A stretch of 52,474 nucleotides of DNA from CAZDSS01 sp964508185 (lineage in GTDB: Bacteria; Pseudomonadota; Alphaproteobacteria; Sphingomonadales; Govanellaceae): positions 1-52,474 of the forward strand of contig CAZDSS010000005.1 in NCBI GenBank assembly GCA_964508185.1, in the 5' to 3' direction. Shown piece by piece: positions 27,912 through 35,666 of the stretch. Numbering within the stretch: position 1 is the first letter of the stretch; every line of letters starts with the position of its first letter. Made by a program: the position numbers and the translations under genes. The notes beneath the pieces are model-generated. The model had not been told where the DNA came from. It searched no databases and saw only the letters and a list, made by a program, of their open reading frames with translations.

Positions 27912-29294
27912 ATGCTTCGTGACCAGGTCTTGAAGATGGGCGCGGCCCTTGCCGCAGTGCTCGCGATTCTTGCCGGAGCGCTTCCGGCCGCCGCGGCCCA
28001 GGGGGTGCAGCAGGATCTTGAGCCCCGGCTCAATCAGGGCGACCGGGTCCTTGAATTCGACTGGCCGGCGATCCGGGTCGGAACCGGCGAATATGCCGAA
28101 GGGCCGACGGGGGTCACCGTCTTCCATTTCGACCGCAAGGTATATGCTGCGATCGACGTGCGCGGGGGCGGACCCGGAACGGTGAACAGCGATTATCTGC
28201 GCCTCGGCTATGATTATGCTGAGCTTGATGCGGTGGTATTCGCCGGCGGCTCCTGGTACGGGCTCGAGGCCGCGACGGCGGTCGCCTCCGCGCTCAAGGA
28301 CGACGGCATCCGCGACGGCAACGCCTTCGGGCTCGAGCCCAACATCGCCCTGTCCGTCGGCTCCATCATCTTCGATTTCGGCGCGCGCCGCCTGAATGAG
28401 ATCTATCCCGACAAGAAGCTGGCCCAGGCCGCCTTCCGGGCGGCGCGGCCCGGAAAGTTCCCCCTCGGTGCTGAGGGCGCGGGGCGCTTCGCCGTCACCG
28501 GCGGGCTTTTCGGCTGCAATGCGCTGTCGGGGCAGGGCGGCGCTTTCCGCCAGATCGGCGACGTGAAGATCGCGGCCTTCACCGTGGTCAATGCCCTGGG
28601 CGTCGTCACCGACCGCGACGGCCGCGTCGTCGCCTGCTATGGGCCCGACGGCCCGGCGAAGAACCTCCGCGCCGCCGATCTGCTCGCCGCCTATCCGGCG
28701 AAGAAGGAAACATCGGGCGAGCGCAAGAACACCACGATCAGCCTCGTCGTCACTAACCAGAAGCTGGATCCTTCCGAATTGCAGCGCCTTGCGGTGCAGG
28801 TCCATACCTCCATGGCCCGCGGCATCCAGCCCTTCGCCACCATCTTCGACGGCGACGTCCTTTATGCGGTCTCGACCGCGGAGATCGAGGAACCCGTCTT
28901 CACCTCGGCGGAGCTCGGCGTCATCGCGTCCGAAGTGATGTGGGATGCGATCCTTGCTTCAGTCCCGGAACAGCCGGTGGCGCCGAAGCCCGGCAAGATC
29001 AGGCCGGAGCCCGAACGTCTGCGCAGCTTTGCGGGGGACTATGTGTTCAGCCCGTTCGCGAGCCTCCGCATCACGTCGGAAGGCCGGCGGCTTTATGCGG
29101 AAGCCACGGGCGAGCGGGACGTCTACGCCATCCGCCGCGGTTCACGGACGGCGCTTGAACCCGTCAATGATACGGATTTCGTTCTGCCCGGACGCTATCC
29201 CCTGGTCCTGCGCTTCGACGGCGCGGGCACCGTGATCGTCAATCCGGGCCACTGGCAACAGGTGGGCAGGGTTACCTCCGCCGCAGACAAGTAA
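27912..29294 (+). CDS. P1-family (DmpA/BapA-like, S58) peptidase with extra C-terminal domain
   Basis: Protein of 460 residues with a signal peptide (cleavage near AAAA-QG). Residues about 40-350 match the DmpA/beta-peptidyl aminopeptidase family of self-cleaving N-terminal-nucleophile hydrolases. KNTTIS provides the expected autocleavage site, with Thr274 as the likely nucleophile, and VNALGVVTDRDG and GIQPFATIFDGD are typical. Members release unusual N-terminal residues, including D- and beta-amino acids. After about residue 360 an unrelated domain of about 95 residues follows (LRSFAGDYVFSPFASLRIT, then GRRLYAEATGE), resembling the DUF3471-type domain found behind serine hydrolases. The 460 residues exceed the usual 320-380. 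The porin follows after 9 bases. Confidence 0.87.
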   Translation: MLRDQVLKMGAALAAVLAILAGALPAAAAQGVQQDLEPRLNQGDRVLEFDWPAIRVGTGEYAEGPTGVTVFHFDRKVYAAIDVRGGGPGTVNSDYLRLGYDYAELDAVVFAGGSWYGLEAATAVASALKDDGIRDGNAFGLEPNIALSVGSIIFDFGARRLNEIYPDKKLAQAAFRAARPGKFPLGAEGAGRFAVTGGLFGCNALSGQGGAFRQIGDVKIAAFTVVNALGVVTDRDGRVVACYGPDGPAKNLRAADLLAAYPAKKETSGERKNTTISLVVTNQKLDPSELQRLAVQVHTSMARGIQPFATIFDGDVLYAVSTAEIEEPVFTSAELGVIASEVMWDAILASVPEQPVAPKPGKIRPEPERLRSFAGDYVFSPFASLRITSEGRRLYAEATGERDVYAIRRGSRTALEPVNDTDFVLPGRYPLVLRFDGAGTVIVNPGHWQQVGRVTSAADK

Positions 29295-29303
29295 GGAAAA
29301 ATC

Positions 29304-30707
29304 ATGCGTATACCCAGGTTGTTGCGCGCGGGCGCGAGCCTTATGGCGCTTGCGGCCGTCGCCGGTCCCGTATTGTCCACGCCCGTCGCGGCGCAGACCA
29401 CCGAGGAACTCCTCGAGCTCATCCGCAAGCAGGCGGCGGAGATCGAGGCCATGCGCGCACGTCTCGAGGCGCTGGAGCGCCGGAATGCGGCCGCGCCCGC
29501 AGCAGCCCCGGCGAAAGGTGAGGCGCCGGCCCAGGCTCCTGCTTCTGCTCCCGCCCCGGCCTCTGCCCCCGCGCCGGCGGACGGCCCGGTGGTGAAATGG
29601 CCCGGCGGGCCCGAGATCGCGTCCGCCGACGGCCGCTTCAGCGCCCGCCTGCAGGGCCGGGTGCTGGCCGACTACTGGGCGATCGCGAGCGATACGGACG
29701 GCGTTGACTACCCAAGCGGCTCCACCCTGCGCGAGGTGCGCATCGGCATGACCGGCAAGCTCGGCGCCGACTGGGCCTACAAGATGGAAGCGGATTTCGC
29801 GGGCGACAAGGTCACGGTGAAGGATGCCTATATCCGCTATCTCGGCCTTCCCGGCTGGACGCTCACCATCGGCAACCAGAAGCCGGTCTTCTCGCTCGAC
29901 CATTTGACCGGCCAGCAGCACACCATGCTCATGGAGCGCTCGCTGCCCGTGGTCTTCGGCTTCAGCGAAAGCCTCGGCATCGGGCTTGCGACCGCGGGCG
30001 ACAACTGGTCGCTGGCCTTCACCGCCTTCGGCGAGACGCCGGGGACCGAGCTTGACGGCGACGAGGGCTACGGCATCGCCGCCCGCGCCACCGTCGCGCC
30101 CGTGCTCAGGGACCGCATGGTCGTCCACCTCGGCGCGAGCGGGCACCACAAGAAGCTCACCGACGACCAGACCCTGCGCATCCAGCAGCGGCCGGAGGTG
30201 CGGATCTTCGATACCCGCCTCGTGGATACCGGCGCCCTCCCGGCGGAGGGGACGACGGCCGCGGGGGTCGAATTCCTCGGCATCTTCGGCCCCTTCACCC
30301 TGCAGACCGAATACATGCGCAACTGGGCCGATTACCGCGGCCTCGCCAGCCAGACCTATGAAGGGGCCTATGTGCAGGCGGGCTGGGTGCTGACCGGCGA
30401 GATGCGGCCCTACAATGCGGCGACCGGCGTCGCAAGCCGCGTCATCCCGGCGTCACCCCTCGGCGAAGGCGGCTGGGGCGCGCTGGAGCTTGCCGCCCGG
30501 TTCTCCACCCTCGATCTCAATGACGATCTCGTCTTCGGCGGCAGCGAGGACAATTTCGCCCTCGGCCTCAACTGGCATCCGAACCGCTATACCCGCCTGA
30601 TGGTCAACTGGGTCCATTTCAACGCCAAGGGAACGGCGGCCAATCCCTACGGCGGGCCGGACAACAAGGGCAACGCCTTCGGCGTCCGCGCCCAGGTGGA
30701 CTGGTAA
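29304..30707 (+). CDS. OprP/OprO-type porin
   Basis: Outer-membrane protein of 467 residues. A signal peptide (cleavage near PVAAQ-TT) is followed by a short coiled coil (EELLELIRKQAAEIEAMRARLEALERR), an Ala/Pro linker of about 35 residues, and a 16-strand-type barrel ending in the terminal aromatic VDW. The barrel resembles the phosphate-selective porin O/P family, although the anion-binding residues cannot be checked by eye. A ribosome site (AAGGA) precedes the ATG. It is the last gene of the plus-strand accessory block and converges with rsmD 15 bases away. Channel specificity is unknown. Confidence 0.88.
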   Translation: MRIPRLLRAGASLMALAAVAGPVLSTPVAAQTTEELLELIRKQAAEIEAMRARLEALERRNAAAPAAAPAKGEAPAQAPASAPAPASAPAPADGPVVKWPGGPEIASADGRFSARLQGRVLADYWAIASDTDGVDYPSGSTLREVRIGMTGKLGADWAYKMEADFAGDKVTVKDAYIRYLGLPGWTLTIGNQKPVFSLDHLTGQQHTMLMERSLPVVFGFSESLGIGLATAGDNWSLAFTAFGETPGTELDGDEGYGIAARATVAPVLRDRMVVHLGASGHHKKLTDDQTLRIQQRPEVRIFDTRLVDTGALPAEGTTAAGVEFLGIFGPFTLQTEYMRNWADYRGLASQTYEGAYVQAGWVLTGEMRPYNAATGVASRVIPASPLGEGGWGALELAARFSTLDLNDDLVFGGSEDNFALGLNWHPNRYTRLMVNWVHFNAKGTAANPYGGPDNKGNAFGVRAQVDW

Positions 30708-30722
30708 GGACCGCCCGGCGCG

Positions 30723-31271
30723 TCACCGCACGCGGGTGATGAGGATCCTGGTGTCACCGATCTCCCGCTCCTTCTCGGTCCCGAACCGGTCGGGAAGGGC
30801 GGGGGCGTCGGTGGACGCGCATTCGATCACGACGATGGCCCCGGCCTGGACCCAGCCGCCGTCAAGCAAAGCGCCAAGGGTCGGGGTCACCAGATCCTTG
30901 CCGTAGGGCGGATCGAGAAAGACGAGGTCATAGGGGCTGCCTGCCGCAGAGAGGCGCGTCGCATCGGCCTTGAGGACGGTCGCTTCCCTGCCGATCCCGA
31001 GGGCCGCAAGATTGCGGCGCACCAGGGCGAGGGAGGCCGGGTGATTGTCGACGAAGGTCGCGTGCTTCGCTCCCCGCGACAGGGCCTCGATCCCGAGCGC
31101 CCCGGTGCCCGCGAAGATGTCGGCGACCCGCGCCGCTGCAAAATCGAGGTCGAGGCCGTGGGCGAGCATGTTGAACAGACTCTCCCGCACCCGGTCCGCC
31201 GTGGGGCGGAGGCGCATGTCCTCGGGCGGCGTCAGCTTGCGGCCGCGGAAGCGTCCGGCGATCACCCGCAT
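30723..31271 (-). CDS. rsmD: 16S rRNA (guanine966-N2)-methyltransferase
   Basis: SAM-dependent enzyme of 182 residues that methylates G966 of 16S rRNA in the 30S subunit. The N-terminus MRVIAGRFRGRKL is characteristic, the SAM loop is DIFAGTGALGIEALSRG (51-67), and the catalytic motif is DPPY at residues 120-123. Its ATG overlaps the TGA of the upstream pseudouridine synthase by one base, so the two RNA-modification genes are translationally coupled. Confidence 0.95.
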   Translation of the reverse strand: MRVIAGRFRGRKLTPPEDMRLRPTADRVRESLFNMLAHGLDLDFAAARVADIFAGTGALGIEALSRGAKHATFVDNHPASLALVRRNLAALGIGREATVLKADATRLSAAGSPYDLVFLDPPYGKDLVTPTLGALLDGGWVQAGAIVVIECASTDAPALPDRFGTEKEREIGDTRILITRVR

Positions 31272-32155
31272 CAGCCGCGCTCCGGCGCCTGCCGCCGCTT
31301 GCGCGCATTGGGCCGCGGCTGGGTCTTCGGCTTGGCCTTGGCCCAGCCGGCGCGATTGCGGCGCCTGGGTTTGTCAGGCGAGCCCTCCGGCGTTGCGGCG
31401 GGAAGGCCGAAGAAGGCGGGGAATTCCTTGCGCAGGATCTGCGGGCTTACGGGCTCCACCATGCCCTTTTCCAGGGCGCCGAGGGCGAACGGCCCGTAGG
31501 CGACGCGGATGAGGCGGTTGACCTTGAGCCCCAGATGCTCCATCACCCGCCGCACCTCGCGGTTCTTGCCTTCCCGCAGGACGACCGAAAGCCACGCGTT
31601 CGCCCCCTGCTGCTTGTCGAGCCGGGCGTCGATCCCGCCATAGGTGACGCCGTCGATGGTGACGCCGTCGGCAAGCGCGGCAAGCGCCGCCTCGTCCACC
31701 CGGCCATGGACCCTGACCCGGTAGCGGCGGGCAAGGCCATGGGCCGGAAGCTCCAGCCAGCGGGCGAGCGCCCCGTCGTTGGTGAGCAGGATCAGCCCTT
31801 CCGTATTGAGGTCGAGGCGGCCCACCGCCACCACCCGCGGCATGCGCTTGGGCAGGATGTCGAAGATGGTGGTGCGGCCCTCCGGATCACGGGCGGTGGT
31901 GACGACGCCCGCGGGCTTGTGCAGCTTCCACAGCTGGGTCGGGGCCGGGGCGGCCACGGGCTGGCCGTCGAAGGTGATGCCCTCGGTCGAGGCCACGAGG
32001 GTCGCGGGCGTGGTTACCACCGCGCCGTTCAGGCTGATGCGGCCCTCGGCGATCCAGCGCTCCACGTCGCGGCGCGACCCGATCCCGGCGCGGGCGAGAA
32101 TCTTGGCGATGCGTTCGCCCTTCTCGGGCGCGATGTGTTCGTTGTCCTGTTCCAT
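31271..32155 (-). CDS. rRNA pseudouridine synthase, RluB/RsuA family
   Basis: Protein of 294 residues with an S4 RNA-binding domain (ERIAKILARAGIGSRRDVERWI, residues about 15-36) and the RsuA/RluB catalytic domain containing the invariant Asp in GRLDLNTEGLILLTNDG. It isomerises a uridine in ribosomal RNA; RluB (23S U2605) is the likeliest role but RsuA or RluE cannot be excluded. The C-terminus is a basic Arg/Lys tail. The ATG at 32155 is chosen because the S4 domain begins shortly after; the open frame upstream is not protein-like. It is coupled to rsmD downstream. Confidence 0.93.
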   Translation of the reverse strand: MEQDNEHIAPEKGERIAKILARAGIGSRRDVERWIAEGRISLNGAVVTTPATLVASTEGITFDGQPVAAPAPTQLWKLHKPAGVVTTARDPEGRTTIFDILPKRMPRVVAVGRLDLNTEGLILLTNDGALARWLELPAHGLARRYRVRVHGRVDEAALAALADGVTIDGVTYGGIDARLDKQQGANAWLSVVLREGKNREVRRVMEHLGLKVNRLIRVAYGPFALGALEKGMVEPVSPQILRKEFPAFFGLPAATPEGSPDKPRRRNRAGWAKAKPKTQPRPNARKRRQAPERG

Positions 32156-32214
32156 GGCGGCGCACTCTAGATCATCCGCCGCGCCGGTGGAACCACCATC
32201 CATGGCTGGTCCCG

Positions 32215-33252
32215 CTATTTGTAGGCGATCGCCGCGCTGGCCGGACCGCCGAGCGGCAGCACCTCCACCCGGCTGAAGCCCACCTCCTTCGCCCAGCGCC
32301 GGAAATCCGCCGCCGTATAGTCGAAGCCGTCGCCGCATTCGATGAGCATGTTGAGGGACATGAGGAGGCCGAAGGCGTTGTGGCGCCGCGCGTCGTCGAT
32401 CAGATGGTCGATGGCGATGAAGGCCCCGCCCTCGGGCAGCGCGTCATGGGCCTTCTTCATGAGGAGGAGCTTGCGCTCGAGCCCCCAGTCATGAAGGACA
32501 AGGCTCATGGTCACCACGTCAGCCTGCGGGAAGGGATCGGCGAGGAAATCGAGGACGGCGGTGGAGATCCGACCGGAAAGACCCTCCTCCTCGATGCGGC
32601 GCCGGGCGATGGGCTCGACGGGCGCGAGATCGGCGCTGATGCAGCGCATATGCGGATGGCGCGCGGCGACGGCGATGGATAGCTCCCCGCTCGCCCCGCC
32701 GACGTCGAGAAGGGTCCGCGCGCGGGAGAAATCGAACTTTTCGGCAAGCGTTCTGAAATTGCCGCGGGAGATCCCGCTCATCCCCTTCATGAATTCCTCG
32801 AGCCGCGCGGGATCCTCGTAGAGCACCTCGAAGAGGGGTTTCCCCGTATGCTTCACCTCGTTCTGCTGCTGGCCGGTGCGCAGGCCCTCCGTCAGGCTCG
32901 CCCAGAAGGGATAGAGGCGGTTGTTGGCCATCTCCAGGATGCCGCCGATATAGCTCGGCTTCGTGCGGTCGAGGAAATGGGCGCATTCGGGCGTGTTGCG
33001 GTAGCGCGCGTCCGGCCCGTCGCCGTCGCGGGCGAGGAGGCCGAGGGCGACGAGGGCATCGGGAAAGTCCGGCACGGCGCGGGGATGGAGGTCGAGGAGC
33101 TTGCGCAATTCCTCGGCCGTGAGCGCCTTGTCGCCAAGACGCGTGAACAGGTCGAGCTCCACCGCGCTCAACAGGCATTTGGATGCGAAGAAGGCCATCC
33201 CGATCTGCAGGATATGGCCGGGATTGAGGTCGGACGACGTCTTCGGGCTCAT
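32215..33252 (-). CDS. SAM-dependent O-methyltransferase (family 2 type)
   Basis: Protein of 345 residues with the architecture of plant-type/hydroxyneurosporene O-methyltransferases: an N-terminal dimerisation winged helix (QIGMAFFASKCLLSAVELDLF), then a Rossmann domain with SAM motif LLDVGGASGELSIAVAARHP, an acidic DLAPVEP segment, and the probable catalytic His in LVLHDWG. Such enzymes methylate hydroxyl groups on aromatic or polyketide-like small molecules. It stands alone between a pseudouridine synthase and tadA with no biosynthetic neighbours, so its substrate is unknown. It starts 140 bases from the divergent tadA. Confidence 0.9.
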   Translation of the reverse strand: MSPKTSSDLNPGHILQIGMAFFASKCLLSAVELDLFTRLGDKALTAEELRKLLDLHPRAVPDFPDALVALGLLARDGDGPDARYRNTPECAHFLDRTKPSYIGGILEMANNRLYPFWASLTEGLRTGQQQNEVKHTGKPLFEVLYEDPARLEEFMKGMSGISRGNFRTLAEKFDFSRARTLLDVGGASGELSIAVAARHPHMRCISADLAPVEPIARRRIEEEGLSGRISTAVLDFLADPFPQADVVTMSLVLHDWGLERKLLLMKKAHDALPEGGAFIAIDHLIDDARRHNAFGLLMSLNMLIECGDGFDYTAADFRRWAKEVGFSRVEVLPLGGPASAAIAYK

Positions 33253-33392
33253 GCGGTCGTCTCCTGTCCTTGGGGAGGAAAGCAGGATACATGGTTCCCG
33301 CCAGATGCGAAAGCGACGCCCCGCCCGCGGCTTGCCTCTTGACGGGAGGATCGGCGCTCCCCCATGGTCCGGCCATGACGGGCGAAAATCAC

Positions 33393-33857
33393 ATGCGGGA
33401 AGAAGAGAGCCAGAGCAGGACGCCCATGGCGCTCGCGCTTGAGGAAGCGCGCCTCGCCGCGGCGCGGGGCGAGGTGCCGGTGGGCGCCGTGGTGGTGGAC
33501 GCGCGCGGGCAGGTGCTGGCCCGCGCCGGCAATCGCGTGATGGAGCTTCGCGATCCCACGGCCCATGCCGAACTCCTCGCGATCCGGGAGGCGGCGGCGC
33601 GCATCAACAGCGAGCGGCTCGTGGATTGCGACCTCTACGTGACGCTTGAGCCCTGTGCCATGTGCGCCCAGGCCATCAGCTTCGCGCGGCTGCGGCGGCT
33701 CTATTTCGGCGCGTCCGACCCCAAGGGCGGCGGCGTCGAGCATGGGGCCCGGATCTTCGAGCAGCCCACATGCCATCACAGGCCGGAAATCTATGGCGGC
33801 TTGTCCGAAAGCCGCGCCGCGGCCATTCTGAGAGAATTCTTCGCGACGCGCCGCTGA
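33393..33857 (+). CDS. tadA: tRNA-specific adenosine deaminase
   Basis: Zinc deaminase that converts A34 to inosine in tRNA-Arg(ACG). The HAE motif (His58, Glu60) and PCAMC (Cys88, Cys91) are intact, and the EVPVGAVVVD segment is typical. The start is uncertain: ATG at 33375, 33393 and 33426 are all in frame. The last has the best AGGA site and would give a protein beginning MALALEEAR; close relatives carry 7-10 extra residues, so 33393 is used. It is divergent from the O-methyltransferase and followed by the MscS gene. Confidence 0.95.
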   Translation: MREEESQSRTPMALALEEARLAAARGEVPVGAVVVDARGQVLARAGNRVMELRDPTAHAELLAIREAAARINSERLVDCDLYVTLEPCAMCAQAISFARLRRLYFGASDPKGGGVEHGARIFEQPTCHHRPEIYGGLSESRAAAILREFFATRR

Positions 33858-33897
33858 GGGAGCGGTGCGCCGCGCATCGGGGGTGGAGAGACCACAC

Positions 33898-35274
33898 GTG
33901 CCGCTGATCGACCAAATCCAGCAGAAGACCCTGGCCTTTGTCACCTGGATCGAGGACCGGGTCATCGCCCCCGAGGTGCTCCTCCAGATCATCGCGGTGG
34001 GGATCGCCTTCATCCTGGCGGTGGTGGCGCGGCGGGCCCTGTCGCCGCTCATGCGGCGGCTGCGCGCCCATTTCCCGACCGTGGACAGGATCGTCCCCTA
34101 TCTCGCGGTCCTCGCATTCCCCTTCCTCTGGCTCCTGTTCACTGCGGCGGCGCAATCCCTGTTCGAGGCCTTCGCCCAGCCTGCCTTCCTCCTGCGGCTG
34201 GTGGCGAGCCTGCTCGTCGCCTGGCTGCTCATTCGGGCCATCTCGCGCTTCATCCGCAACCGCGAGATGGCGCGGCTTTTCGCGATCATCGCCTGGGTGG
34301 TGGCGGCGCTTCACATCTCGGGGCTGTTCAACCCGGTGCTGGCGCTGCTGGATGCCGCCGCGATCACCATCGGCAGCACGCGCATCTCGCTCCTCAACAT
34401 CACGACGGCCCTCATTACCTTCGCCATCCTCATCTGGCTGTCGCTGTTCCTCTCCCGGCTTGTGGAACAGAGCATCGCGCGCATGCCCACCCTGAGCCCC
34501 TCGGCCCAGGTGCTGCTCGGCAAGCTCGTGAAGATCTCGCTCATCACGCTCGCGGTCCTGTTCGCCATCACCAGCACGGGCATCGACCTCACGGCCCTTG
34601 CGGTGGTCGGCGGCGCCGTGGGCCTCGGCCTCGGCTTCGGTCTGCAGAAGGTGATCTCCAACCTCATCAGCGGCGTGATCCTGCTGATGGACCGCTCCAT
34701 CAAGCCGGGGGACGTGATCGAGCTTGGCGAAAGCTACGGCTGGATCAACAAGCTCGCCGCCCGCTACACTTCGGTCATCACCCGCGACGGGCGCGAGCAT
34801 CTCATTCCCAACGAGGACGTCATCACCCAGACGGTCATCAACTGGACCTATTCCAACACCGAGGTCCGGCGCGGCATTCCGATCCGCGTGTCCTATGCGA
34901 CCGACGTGCGCAAGGCCATGGCGCTCATTCTGGAAGCGGCGCGGGAGACCCGCCGCGTGCTCGCCGATCCGGAGCCGCAGGTCCTGCTCAAGAAGTTCGG
35001 GGAATATGCGCTGGAGCTCGAGCTCCGGATCTGGATCGCCGACCCCCATAACGGCGTCGCCAACGTGGCGAGCGACGTTCTCCTGCTCGTCTGGGACAAG
35101 TTCCAGGCCAACGGCATCCACGTGCCCTATCCGCAGCAGGACCTGCATCTCCTCACCGCCACGCCCTTCGATCCGGCGCGGGTGCGGGAGATCCTGGCCG
35201 AGATCCGCGACATGGCGCCGCCGCCCGCGCCGTCTCCGGATGGCGGGGAGGGGCAGGAGAAATCCGCGGGCTGA
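33898..35274 (+). CDS. MscS-family mechanosensitive channel
   Basis: Inner-membrane channel of 458 residues. Six or so helices (about 20-40, 60-80, 92-112, 130-150, 165-185 and 205-225) precede the pore-lining segment GAVGLGLGFGLQKVISNLISGV and the beta domain (IKPGDVIEL). It is larger than E. coli MscS and resembles the YbdG/MscM-like or KefA-short groups. It releases solutes during hypo-osmotic shock. The GTG at 33898 is chosen because GGAG lies about 10 bases upstream and the product starts MPLIDQIQQK; a GTG at 33865 would add 11 residues. Confidence 0.92.
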   Translation: MPLIDQIQQKTLAFVTWIEDRVIAPEVLLQIIAVGIAFILAVVARRALSPLMRRLRAHFPTVDRIVPYLAVLAFPFLWLLFTAAAQSLFEAFAQPAFLLRLVASLLVAWLLIRAISRFIRNREMARLFAIIAWVVAALHISGLFNPVLALLDAAAITIGSTRISLLNITTALITFAILIWLSLFLSRLVEQSIARMPTLSPSAQVLLGKLVKISLITLAVLFAITSTGIDLTALAVVGGAVGLGLGFGLQKVISNLISGVILLMDRSIKPGDVIELGESYGWINKLAARYTSVITRDGREHLIPNEDVITQTVINWTYSNTEVRRGIPIRVSYATDVRKAMALILEAARETRRVLADPEPQVLLKKFGEYALELELRIWIADPHNGVANVASDVLLLVWDKFQANGIHVPYPQQDLHLLTATPFDPARVREILAEIRDMAPPPAPSPDGGEGQEKSAG

Positions 35275-35296
35275 CCGCCGCCCCATCATTCCCCTT

Positions 35297-35321
35297 GGAA
35301 CATCGCGCCCCGCCTTGCGTT
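35297..35321 (+). promoter_or_regulatory. EcfG-type general stress promoter
   Basis: GGAAC (35297-35301), then exactly 16 bases, then CGTT (35318-35321), matches the alphaproteobacterial sigma-EcfG consensus GGAAC-N16/17-CGTT at every specified base. It lies 74 bases before the ATG of the Gln/Ser-rich small gene, starting just after the MscS stop. The PhyR/NepR/EcfG cascade is the established regulator of such sites. Confidence 0.8.
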
Positions 35322-35394
35322 GAGCATGAACGGGCGGCCCATGAACGCTAAGAACGGGGCCCCCGCTTTTCATGTCCCAGCAGAGGAGTGACCA

Positions 35395-35577
35395 ATGGCG
35401 GAGAACAGGAAGGGCCAGCAGAGCCAGTCGGGCAGCAACAGCAAGCAGCAGAGCCAGTCGAGCAGCGGCAACAAGCAGCAGAACCAGTCCGGCAACCGCA
35501 GCAGCAGCAGCGGCAGCAGCAGCAACAAGCAGCAGAATCAGTCGAGCGGCGGCAGCAGCAGCCAGCAGAACCGCTGA
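35395..35577 (+). CDS. Small Gln/Ser/Asn-rich disordered protein
   Basis: A 60-residue protein of extreme low complexity: after MAENRKGQQ it is almost entirely Gln, Ser, Asn, Gly and Lys in imperfect SNKQQNQS repeats (four similar units). It has no hydrophobic residue after Met and Ala apart from none obvious, no signal peptide and no Cys, so it should be cytoplasmic and unstructured. Support that it is real: an AGGAG site 6 bases before the ATG, a perfect EcfG stress promoter upstream, and a strong double hairpin downstream. I recognise no family. The likely role is a stress-induced, hydrophilin-like protectant; this is inference from promoter and composition. Confidence 0.82.
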   Translation: MAENRKGQQSQSGSNSKQQSQSSSGNKQQNQSGNRSSSSGSSSNKQQNQSSGGSSSQQNR

Positions 35578-35600
35578 TCGGCCTGCAGGCCCAAGGATAC

Positions 35601-35666
35601 TGAAGCCCGATGCGGCTTCAGCCGGGGCGGTCGCTTCCCATGGAGGCGGTCGCCCCGGTCTTGTTC
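35601..35666. terminator. Double hairpin terminating the stress gene
   Basis: Two stems in tandem: TGAAGCC/GGCTTCA (35601-35607 and 35614-35620), then a 17-base stem 35622-35638 / 35642-35658 with a three-base loop and four G-T wobbles, followed by TCTTGTTC. It separates the small stress gene from the convergent phosphotransferase gene, whose stop codon is at 35665. The T run is poor, so RNA stabilisation is an alternative role. Confidence 0.65.

Noticed and set aside
35395..35577. CAG/AGC-rich stretch as a CRISPR or non-coding microsatellite
   Set aside because: The units are irregular and without spacers; codon variation keeps a single open frame behind a strong ribosome site and stress promoter.
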